64,000 bases of DNA from Elymus sibiricus (taxonomy: Eukaryota; Streptophyta; Magnoliopsida; Poales; Poaceae), in contig CM077666.1 of NCBI GenBank assembly GCA_039707655.1, positions 288,103,166 to 288,167,165 of the forward strand, written 5' to 3'. Under the pieces are notes generated by a model. It searched no databases. It was not told the origin of the DNA and saw only the letters and a program-made list of their open reading frames with translations. Position numbers and translations under genes: made by a program. Positions 35,664-44,741 of the stretch are shown in pieces (the stretch's first letter is position 1; the number at the start of each line of letters is the position of its first letter).

Positions 35664-38619
35664 AATTCCTGCTCGTCCTCGAGTAGGTAAATGATAAAAT
35701 AAATAATTTATGAAGTGTGAATGCTAGCATAGTGCATAAGTTTGATCAATGGTAATTTCAATCACTTTTCTAGCATCATTATATATCATAAACAGTAGCT
35801 CATCTCATAAAACTTCTCATGACAAAGTAGCAATCAATTCATAGGTTAAAGTATAGACCATAAACTTACTTGAAAACTAACAAACTATGTTCTCAGTCAT
35901 CAAACAATTGCAATTCATCTTATTTTCAGGAAGGGTCTATGTAAGAGCTTTCATTTATCAAATTCCACATACTCAACTATCATATAGTCTTCCATGATTG
36001 CTGACACTCAAATCATATTTTTAGAACAAACCATTTCAGTCAAACACATAGGAAGATAGGGGCTTAATGTTTCGCCTCCCAACTTATTTATCCCAGGGAT
36101 AATGTCAACAATAATAACTCATGATCACCTATATTCAACTGGATATATGTGTCTGGATCATGCCCTACCACATGATGCTTGCCCACTAGAGAATAAATAG
36201 AGCGGAATAGGGAAGAACACTATTGACTCTTGCATAAAAGTAAATACATAAAGTAAAAGATAGGCCCTTCGCAGAGGGAAGCAGAGGTTGTCATGTGCTT
36301 TTTATTTTTGGATGTGCAAGCTCTTAATGCAAAGAAACGTCACTTTATATTGCCCCTTGTGATAGCAACCTTTATTATGCAGTCATTCTCTTTTATTTCT
36401 TCACCATCACAAGTTCGTACAAAGCTTATTTTCCCTTACAATAAAAGATCATACATATTTAGGAGCAATTTTTATTGATTTTGCACCGATGACAACTTAC
36501 TTGAAGGATCTTATTCAATCCATAGGTAGATATAGTGGACTCTCATGGCAAGAAACTGGGTTTAAGGGTTTTTGGATGTACAAATAGCATTTCTACTTAG
36601 TACAAAATTTTGGCTAGCAAAAGATTATGTGCAAGCACCACATGTTAGAGGATCCAAGAACATATAACTTCTATGTCAATATAAACAAACATAACCCATT
36701 ACGTTGTCTTCCTTGTCCAACTCAACTACTTGATCAAGTTTGAAAATAATTAATGGGGGCTCACAATCATAGAAGATGTCCAAGGTAGTATATTTATATG
36801 TGAAATCTCTCTTCCTTCAACATTCTTTCATGAATTGTTCAAGTGACCAATACTGTGTTTGCTAACTTTCAATAAATTTTACCACTTATACTTATTTTAT
36901 GTGAAGTAACTACTCCCCATGGGACAAGCATATGAAACACATATAATTTCAACTTTATGTTATTCAATTCTTTCAACAATTTACTCTTGGGATATAAGTG
37001 AAGCACGAGAGTAAATGACAAACTACTCCAAAAGATATAAGTGTAGAACAAAGAGTAGTTAAGTGAATGGGTAGCTATGTGAAGATTCTCTCTCAATAAA
37101 AACTTTCAGATCTAAATGTTTTATTCAAACAAACAAAATAAAAGAAAAGGACACTCCAAGAATAGCACATATCATGTGAACAAGTAAAAACTTAGGCTAA
37201 CCGATAGGTGTTGATGAAGAAAGGTGGGATGCCTACCGGGGCATCGCCAAGCTTAGTTGCTTGAGACTTCTTGGAATGTTACCTTGGGGAGCCTTGGGTA
37301 TCCCCAAGCTTGAGCTCTTGTGTCTCCTTAATTCCTCTCGTATTATGGCTTCTCCTGAATCTTAAAAACTTCATCCACACAAAACTCAACAAGAACTCGT
37401 GAGATAAGTTAGTATAAATCAACTCAAAACCTTAACATTCTCTACTATAGCAAATCACTAAAATTATAATTAAACATTGCATACTAAATGTCTCTGCATA
37501 TTTAATACTCCTATCCACAAATAGAAACATTAAACAAGCAAACATATGCAAACAATGCAACTATAACCGAAAGCTGTCTAAACATAACAGTCTGCAAAGG
37601 GGGAATAAAAATTCATACTTCCCTAACTCCAAAACTTCTAACAATTTACCAAGTGACAGAGAACTCATTCATGCTTACTGTGTAAAAATTTCAGATTTTT
37701 ATCATGTTCTCACAATTCACATAAATTCAGGACATAACAGAAAACTTTCTGTTTTCAAACAGCAACACATAAACTTGCAAACTGAGCATGGTAAAGGCTA
37801 TACTTGATATTTTATTGAGATAAAAAGGTGCAAACATAATTATTGATAAGAGAAAGCAAATCTCAACAAAATAAAATGACGCTCCAAGCAAAACTCATAT
37901 TATGTGACGAATAAAAATATAGCTCCAAGTGAGGTTACCGATAGTGTTGAAGATGAAAGACGGGATGCCATCCGGGGCATCCCCAAGCTTAGACTCTTGA
38001 GTCTTCCTTGAATATTACCTTGGGGTGCCTTGGGCATCCCCAAGCTTAGGGTCTTGCCGCTCCTTATTCTCCTCATATCGATATCTCACCCAAAACATGA
38101 AAACTTCAATCACACAAAACTTAACGGAACTCCGTGAGATAGGTTAGTATGAAAATAAATCATACACTTAGGTACTGTCAAGACAAGATTCATAATTGTT
38201 CTCACATAATTCCTACTGTATTATATCATTTCCACAATTTATATTACTCAACAAAAGCTATGGAAACACTAAAACAAGCGAACTATGCAATAAAAACAGA
38301 ATCTATCAAAAACAGAACAACATGTAGTGAGAGAATTAAAAAGCATACTTCTGTACCTCCAAAAATTCGAAAAAATTAGGAAAGTGTAAAAAAATTGTAA
38401 CCTAATACTGTGTGAAAATTTCAGAATTTTCTCACGCTCCAGTACAGAAAAGAAATTCCAGCACTGGACGCAAAAGTTTCTGTTTTTGCACAGAATCAAA
38501 TCAACAAGTATCCACACCATCCCAAAGGCTTTACTTGGCACATTATTGAAAGAAAACATATAAAACATGATTAATACAGTAGCTTAATCATGTGGACACA
38601 CAAAAACAGTAGGTATAAA
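35664..38619 (-). other. B1 3' noncoding region with polypurine-tract copies
   Basis: About 3 kb, AT-rich, no credible gene. Copies of the 14-mer lie at 37241-37254 and 37298-37311 (each one change), 37977-37990 and 38034-38047, and another inside the ORF block at 39461-39474. Hairpins: 37962-37983 (8-bp stem) and 37226-37247 (one mismatch). Confidence 0.7.
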
Positions 38620-38639
38620 TGTTGGGTTGTCTCCCAACA
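38620..38639 (-). repeat. AGACAA-loop hairpin (B1)
   Basis: In sense TGTTGGG-AGACAA-CCCAACA, a perfect 7-bp stem starting 12 bases after the orphan ORF stop at 38652. Confidence 0.75.
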
Positions 38640-38651
38640 AGCGCTTTTCTT

Positions 38652-39768
38652 TCATGCCTTTTTAGCTAGGCATGATGATTTCAATGATGCTCGCATAAGA
38701 ATAAAGAGTTGAAACATAACGAGAGCATCATGAAGCATATTACTAGCACATTTAAGCCTAACCCACTTCCTATGCATAAGGATTTTGTGTGCAAACAATT
38801 TATGGGAGCAAGAATCAACTAACGTAGGAAGGCAAAACAAGCATGACTTCAAAACTTTCAACACATAGAGAGGAAACTTGATATTATTGAAATATGTAAA
38901 AGCATATGTTCCTCTCTCAGAATAATTTTCAGTGGCATCATGAACAAATTCAATAATATAACTATCACATAAAGCATTCTTTTCATGATCCACAAGCATA
39001 GAATTTTTACTACTCTCCACATAAGCAATTTTCTTCTCATTCATAATAGTGGGAGCAAACTCAACAAAATAACTATCATGAGATACTTGATTGGCATAAT
39101 CCAATTGAAAATTAAAATCATGATGGCAAGTTTCATAGTTATTATTATTCTTTATAGCATACATGCCATCATAATAATCATCATAGATAGCAACTTTGTT
39201 GTCATAATCAATTGAAACCTCTTCCAAAATAGTGGAATCATCACTAAATAAAGTTGTGACCTCTCCAAATCCACTTTCATAATTATTGCAATAAGGTTCA
39301 ACACCCTCCAAAATAGTGGGATCATTATTACATCAAGTTGACACTCTTCCAAGCCAACTTTTATCATTGTAATCATCATAAATAGGAGGCATGCAATCAT
39401 CATAATAAATTTGCTCATCAAAGGTAGGGGGGGCTAAAAAGATCATCTTCATCAAACATAGCATCCCCAAGCTTATGGCTTTGCATATCATTAGCATCAT
39501 GGATATTCATAGAAAGCATACTAACAACATTGCAATCATGCTCATCATTCAAAGGACTCACATAAAACATTTTATTAAATTCTTCCTCTAGCAATTGAGC
39601 ACAATTTTCCGATCCATCATTTTCAAGAAACACATTATAAAGATGAAGCATTTGTGGCAACCTCAATTCCATTTGTTTTTTTTGTAGTTTTCTTTTATAA
39701 ACCAAACTAGTGAAAAACAAGAAACTAAAAGATTCAATTGCAAAATCTAATGATATACCTTCAAGCAC
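38652..39768 (-). pseudogene. Orphan acidic ORF of B1, frameshifted
   Basis: Two frames, 39768-39418 (with MELRLPQMLHLYNVFLENDG) and 39311-38652 (ESGFGEVTTLFSDDSTILEE ... RASLKSSCLAKKA), together match the single B2 ORF. Between them a segment of about 90 bp (near 39262-39350) looks like a partial tandem copy of its neighbour and throws the frame. No known domain is seen; the N-terminal two thirds are Asp/Asn/Tyr-rich and the end is Cys/His/Lys-rich. The original stop is the TGA after KKA at 38652. Confidence 0.65.
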
Positions 39769-39773
39769 TCACC

Positions 39774-39791
39774 TCCCCGGCAACGGTGCTA
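39774..39791 (-). other. B1 primer binding site (tRNA-Asp type)
   Basis: In sense TAGCACCGTTGCCGGGGA, two changes from the tRNA-Asp complement, 10 bases from the 5' LTR. Confidence 0.8.
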
Positions 39792-39801
39792 GAAAAGGGC
39801 T

Positions 39802-41424
39802 TGATGACTACTACGCAACTTTATTCTTGTAGACTCTGTTGGGCCTCCAAGCGCAGAGTTTTGTAGGACAGTAGCAAATTTCCCTCAAGTGGATGACCAA
39901 AGGTTTATCAATCCGTGGGAGGCGTAGGATGAAGATGGTCTCTCTCAAACAACCCTACAATCAAATACAAGAAATCTCTTGTGTCCCCAACACACCCAAT
40001 ACAATGGTAAATTGTATAGGTGCACTAGTTTGGCGAAGAGATGGTGATACAAGTGTAGTATGGATAGTAGATATAGGTTTTTGTAATCTAAAAATATAAA
40101 AACAGCAAGGTAGCAAGTGATAAAAGTGAGCACAACGGTATTGCAATGCTTGGAAAAAAGGCCTAGGGTTCATACTTTCACTAGTGCAATCTCTCAACAA
40201 TGCTAACATAATTGAATCATATAATAATCCCTCAACGTGCGACAAAGAATCACTCCAAAGTTCCTATTAGCGGAGAACATAAGATGAAATTGTTGTAGGG
40301 TACAAAACCACCTCAAAGTTATCCTTTCCAATCGATCTATTGAGCCATCCCTATAAGTGTCACAAACAGCCCTAGAGTTCGTACTAAAATAACACCATAT
40401 GATACGCATCAACCAACTCTAATGTCACCTAGATACTCCAATGTGACCACAAGTATTCATGAGTTGATTATTCGATATGCATCAAACAACTTCAGATTCA
40501 TAATATTCAATCCACACAAAGAACTTCAAAGAGCACCCCAAAGTTTCTATCGGAGAAAAGAAGATGAAAACATGTACCAACCCATATGCCTAGATTACCC
40601 CATGGTCACGGGAATTCGCAAGTTGATTACCAAAACATACATCAAGTGAATCAATAGAATACCCCATTGTCACCACGGGTATCCAAATGCAAGACATACA
40701 TCAAGTGTTCTCAAATCGAAAAAATTCAATCCGACAATAATGAAACTTCAAAGGGAAAGACTCAATTCATCACAAGAAGATAGAGAGGGTAGAAACACCA
40801 TATAATCCAATTATATTAACAAAGCTCGTGGTACATCAAGATCGTGCCAAATCAAGAACACGAGAGAGAGAGAGAGAGATCAAACACATAGCTATTCGTA
40901 CATACCCTCAGCCCTAAGGGTGAACTACTCCCTCCTCATCATGGAGGCCGCCGGGATGATGAAGATGGCCTCCGGTGATGATTTGCCCCTCCGGCAGAGT
41001 GCCAGAACAGGGCTCCGGATGAGATCGCTTCGGTACAGAGGCTTGCGGCGGCGGCGTGGAAGTTCTAGGTTTCTTTTTGGGGTTTTCTATATTTATAGGA
41101 TTTTTCAGCATTGGATTCACGCCAGGGGGGTCCACGAGGGAGCGACAAGCTCGGGGGGCACGCCCTCCAGGCTTGTCGCTTCCTCGTGAGGCTTCTGGTC
41201 CTTCCTCGAAGCTTCGGGGGTCTCTTTTTGTCCATAAAAAATCACGGTAAATTTTTAGTCCAATCCGAGAACTTTTATTTCTGCACAAAACACAACACCA
41301 CGGTAGTTCTGCTGAAAACAGCGCCGTCCGGGTTAGTTCCATTAAAATCATACCAAAGCCATATAAAATTCTTGTAAACATGGTGTGAATACTTCATAAA
41401 TAATAGATACGTTGGAGACGTATC
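39802..41424 (-). repeat. B1 5' LTR
   Basis: 1,623 bp, TG...CA. In sense it starts TGATACGTCTCCAACGTATC. Minus-strand TATAAAT at 41091-41097; 18-bp inverted repeat 41133-41150 with 41171-41188. Confidence 0.9.
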
Positions 41425-41535
41425 ACCCCACAGGAATTAGATGAAAAGTGAAGTTTCGGAAGAAACAAAACAAAAGACAGCCTAATGTGCGATCGCCTTG
41501 GTCGTTCGGCCGGTCGTATGAGATCCTGACAGCTC
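41425..41535. other. Host segment between B1 and C2
   Basis: About 110 bp, taken as E2 or another old element. GAAGAAACAAAACAAAAGA and the GCGATCG/CGTATGAG words resemble E1 LTR positions 690-750, so it could be part of an E1-like LTR instead. No gene. Confidence 0.35.
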
Positions 41536-41949
41536 TGTAAGTGCATCAAGTGCCCCCTTAGTGGTTTTGGAGTATTGAAAACAAATTGGTTAAGGGACTA
41601 ATGTGTTTGGTAGTGTACAGAAGTGAAAACAGTCCCTGAAGACTTGGTTTAACCACGGAAGTCAACCCCTAAAAATGTATTTCTTCAATTGAAGAATTTG
41701 GTGCGGCCTGTGAAGAAATTGATGTGAAGACTTTGAAGCTTGAAGACTTTGTTTTCATCGTTTCTTTTCTTCTTACTTGAGTCATAGGAAAAACCGTACT
41801 GTTAAAGGGGGTCTAGGTGAAACATTTATCATACTTCAAAGCGATGCTCAAACCTATACACATTACAGCCGCTTCGAGTGAAGCCTTTGGAAATATCCGG
41901 AACAGCTGACGAATTTGCTAGCGACAGTGACGCAGTTCATCTGGTCGTT
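41536..41949 (+). repeat. C2 5' LTR, first piece
   Basis: 414 bp from TGTAAGTGC to the TSD TCGTT (41945-41949). It continues at 49295 after B2. No gene. Confidence 0.82.
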
Positions 41950-42206
41950 TGATACGTCTCCAACGTATCTATAATTTATGAAGTATTCATGCCATGTTTA
42001 TAACAATTCTATATGGTTTTGGTATGATTTGATTAGAACTAACCCGGACTGACGCTGTTTTCAGCAGAACTACCGTGGTGTTGTTTTTTGTGCAGAAATA
42101 AAAGTTCTCGGAATTGGACGAAACTTTTTGACAATTTTTTTTGGACCAAAAGAGACCCCCGAAGCTTCGTGGAAGGACCAGAAGTCTCACGAGGTGCTCA
42201 CAAGCC

Positions 42207-42241
42207 ACCACGGCATGCCAGGGGGGGTGGCATGCCGTGGT
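42207..42241 (+). repeat. 14-bp inverted repeat in U3 of B2
   Basis: ACCACGGCATGCCA and its complement around GGGGGGG, about 55 bp upstream of TATAAAT. Its stem sequence differs completely from the B1 inverted repeat at the same position. The copy in the 3' LTR (near 47903-47933) is partly mutated. Confidence 0.85.
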
Positions 42242-42295
42242 ACCTCATGAGCCCATCTTAGCCCATCTTCGCGTGATTCCAACGCTGAAAAATCC

Positions 42296-42302
42296 TATAA
42301 AT
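42296..42302 (+). promoter_or_regulatory. TATA box of B2 5' LTR
   Basis: TATAAAT followed by AGAG; the same in the 3' LTR at 47989-47995. Confidence 0.6.
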
Positions 42303-43608
42303 AGAGAAACCCCTAGAAATTAACCTAGAACTTGGACTCCGCCGCCGCAAGCCTCTGTACCTTCGAAATACCATCTGGAGCCCTGTTCTGGCACCCTGCC
42401 GGAGGGGGAAATCATCACCGAAGACCATCTTCCTCATCCCGGCGGTCTCCATGACGAGAAGGGAGTAGTTCACCCACGAGGCTAGGGGTATGTACTAGTA
42501 GCTATGTGTTTGATCTCTCTCTCTCTCTCTCGTGTTCTTGATTTGGCACGATCTTGATGTACCGCGAGCTTTGTTAATATAGTTGGATCATATGGTGTTC
42601 ATCCCCTCTCTATCTTGTTGTGATGAATTGAGTTTTTACCTTTGAGGTTTCACTATTATCGGATTGAATACTTTTATGGATTTGAGAACACTTGATGTAT
42701 ATCTTGCATATGAATACCCGTGGTGACAATGGGGTATTATATTGATTCACTTGATGTATGTTTTGGCACTCAACTCGCGGATTCCCTAGGTGATATTGGG
42801 GTAATCTATGCATAGGGGTTGATGCACGTTTTCGTCCTACTTTCTTCAGTAGAAATCTTGGGGCACTCTTTGAAGTTCTTTGTGTTTATTGAATATTATG
42901 AATCTGAAGTTGTTTGATGCATATCGAATAATCAACTCACGGATACTTGTGGTGACATTGGAGTATCTAGGTGACATTAGAGTTGGTTGATGTGTATCAT
43001 ATGGTGTTATTTTAGTACGAACTCTAGGGCTGTTTGTGACACTTATAGGGATGGCTCAATAGATTGATCGGAAAGGATAACTTTGAGGTGGTTTCGTACC
43101 CGACAACAATTTCTATCTTATGTTTTCCGCTAACAGGAACTTTGGAGTGATTCTTTGTCGCACGTTGAGGGATTGTTATATGATCAAATTATGTTAGCAT
43201 TGTTGAGAGATTGCACTAGTGAAAGTATGAACCCTAGGCCTTGTTTTCAAGCATTGCAATGCCGTTTGTGCTCCGTTTTATCAATTGCTACCTTGCTGTT
43301 TTTTATTTTTCAGATTACAAAACCTATATCTACTATCCATACTACACTTGTATCACCATCTCTTCGCCGAACTAGTGCACCTATACAATTTGCCATTGTA
43401 TTGGGTGTGTTGGGGACACAAGAGATTTCTTGTATTTGGTTGCAGGGTTGTTTGAGAGATACCATCTTCATCCTATGCCTCCCACGGATTAATAAACCTT
43501 AGGTCATCCACTTGAGGGAAAATTGCTACTGTCCTACAAAACTATGCGCTTGGAGGCCCAACACGAGTCTACAAGAATAAGTTGTGTAGTAGACATCAAG
43601 CTCTTTTC

Positions 43609-43626
43609 TGGCGCCGTTGCCGAGGA
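43609..43626 (+). other. B2 primer binding site (tRNA-Asp type)
   Basis: TGGCGCCGTTGCCGAGGA, one mismatch, 10 bases after the LTR. Confidence 0.88.
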
Positions 43627-43724
43627 GGTGAGTGCCTGAAGGTATATCTTTAGATCTTGCAATCGAATCTTTTAGTTTCTTGTTTTATCACTAGTTTGGT
43701 TTATAAAAGAAAACGACAAAAAAT

Positions 43725-44741
43725 ATGGAATTGAGGTTGCCTCATATTATTCATCTTTATAATGTCTTTCTTGAAAATGATGGATCGGAAAATTGTGCTC
43801 AATTGATAGAAGAAGTATTCAATAAAATGTATGGCATAAAATCTTTGAATGATAAGCATGATTGCAATGTTGCTAGTGTGAATTCTTGGAATATCCATGA
43901 TGCTAGTGATATGAAAAGCCATAAGCTTGGGGATGCTATGTTTGATGAAGATGATATTTTTAGCCCCCCAAGTTTTGATGAGCAAATTAATTATGATGAT
44001 TGCATGCCTCCTATTTATGATGATTATAATTATGAAAGTGGATTTGGAGAGGTCATGACTTTATTTAAAGATGATTCCACTATTTTGGAAGAGGTTTCAA
44101 TTGATTATGACAACAAAGTTGCTATCTATTTTGATTATTGTGATGACATGTATGCTATAAAGAATAATGATAACCATGAAACTTGTCCTCATGATTTTTA
44201 TTTTCAATTGGATTATTCCAATCAAGTATCACATGATAGTTATTTTGTTGAGTTTGCTCCCACTATTATGAATGGGGAGGAATTTGCTTATGTGGAGCGT
44301 AATAAAATTTCTATGCTTGTGGATCATGAAAAGAATGCTTTATGTGATAGTTATATTTTTGAATTCATTCATGATGCTACTGAAAATTATTATGAGGGAG
44401 TATCATATGCTTGTAGGTGTTGCAATAATATCAAGTTTCCTCTCTATGTGTTGAAAGTTTTGAAGTTATGCTTGTTTTTCCTTCCTATGCTAGTTGATTC
44501 TTGCTCCCATAAATTGTTTGCTCACAAAATCCCTATGCATATAAAGTGTGTTAGGCTTAAATGTGCTTGTCATATGATTCATGATGCTCTCTTTGTGTTT
44601 CAATTCTTTACTTTTATGCGAACATCATTGAAATCATCATGCCTAGCTAAAAAGGCATTAAAGAAAAGCGCTTGTTGGGAGACAACCCAACATTTACCCG
44701 TACTCTTTTTTTATGTTCACATGATTAAGCTACTTTGGTAA
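43725..44741 (+). CDS. Orphan acidic retrotransposon protein, 338 aa
   Basis: It starts MELRLPHIIHLYNVFLENDG about 125 bases after the 5' LTR; the upstream sequence is untranslated leader. I recognise no domain. Residues ~20-200 are rich in Asp, Glu, Asn and Tyr (SHKLGDAMFDEDD, PPIYDDYNYESGFGEV, YDNKVAIYFDY). Residues ~225-310 are hydrophobic then Cys/His/Lys-rich (LVDSCSHKLFAHKIPMHIKC). The homologue in B1 stops after CLAKKA; here that TGA is TTA at 44658-44660, so the last ~27 residues are a stop-loss extension across a hairpin. A related C-terminus in A1 suggests common descent. It is not gag, protease or RT by sequence; function unknown. Being open in B2 but broken elsewhere, it may be maintained only in active copies. 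Confidence 0.7.
   Translation: MELRLPHIIHLYNVFLENDGSENCAQLIEEVFNKMYGIKSLNDKHDCNVASVNSWNIHDASDMKSHKLGDAMFDEDDIFSPPSFDEQINYDDCMPPIYDDYNYESGFGEVMTLFKDDSTILEEVSIDYDNKVAIYFDYCDDMYAIKNNDNHETCPHDFYFQLDYSNQVSHDSYFVEFAPTIMNGEEFAYVERNKISMLVDHEKNALCDSYIFEFIHDATENYYEGVSYACRCCNNIKFPLYVLKVLKLCLFFLPMLVDSCSHKLFAHKIPMHIKCVRLKCACHMIHDALFVFQFFTFMRTSLKSSCLAKKALKKSACWETTQHLPVLFFYVHMIKLLW
44673..44692 (+). repeat. AGACAA-loop hairpin (B2)
   Basis: TGTTGGG-AGACAA-CCCAACA, a perfect 7-bp stem 12 bases after the ancestral stop position. Confidence 0.78.

Larger units (their letters stand above)
34023..41424 (-). mobile_element. B1: non-autonomous LTR retrotransposon, TSD CCCCG/CCCCA
   Basis: A 7,402-bp element in reverse orientation with family-B LTRs (34023-35649, 39802-41424). 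The flanks are CCCCG (34018-34022) and CCCCA (41425-41429), a one-mismatch TSD. It carries the orphan ORF but no gag, protease, RT or integrase. It lies head-to-head with B2. Confidence 0.88.
5236..41535 (+). mobile_element. E2: Sabrina/Athila-like gypsy element, heavily interrupted
   Basis: E2 begins with an LTR (TGGTACGTCTCC) at 5236 inside the E1 protease region. It runs through a tRNA-Asp primer site (13825), gag, protease and an ATHILA-type ORF. It is interrupted by A1, C1, A2 and B1, each with a TSD that lets the host sequence be followed across. No RT or integrase is present between protease and ATHILA ORF, so it looks non-autonomous. No 3' LTR is seen; the right limit (copia C2 at 41536) is provisional. 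Confidence 0.75.
41950..43598 (+). repeat. B2 5' LTR
   Basis: 1,649 bp, TG...CA. A 14-bp perfect inverted repeat (42207-42220 with 42228-42241, loop of seven G) precedes the TATA box. A (TC)n run lies near 42512-42531. Confidence 0.94.

Noticed and set aside
44673..44692. Conserved peptide CWETTQ in A1 and B2 as evidence of coding
   Set aside because: It overlaps the AGACAA hairpin, lies beyond the stop in B1 and A2, and the E2 hairpin keeps structure but not this peptide.
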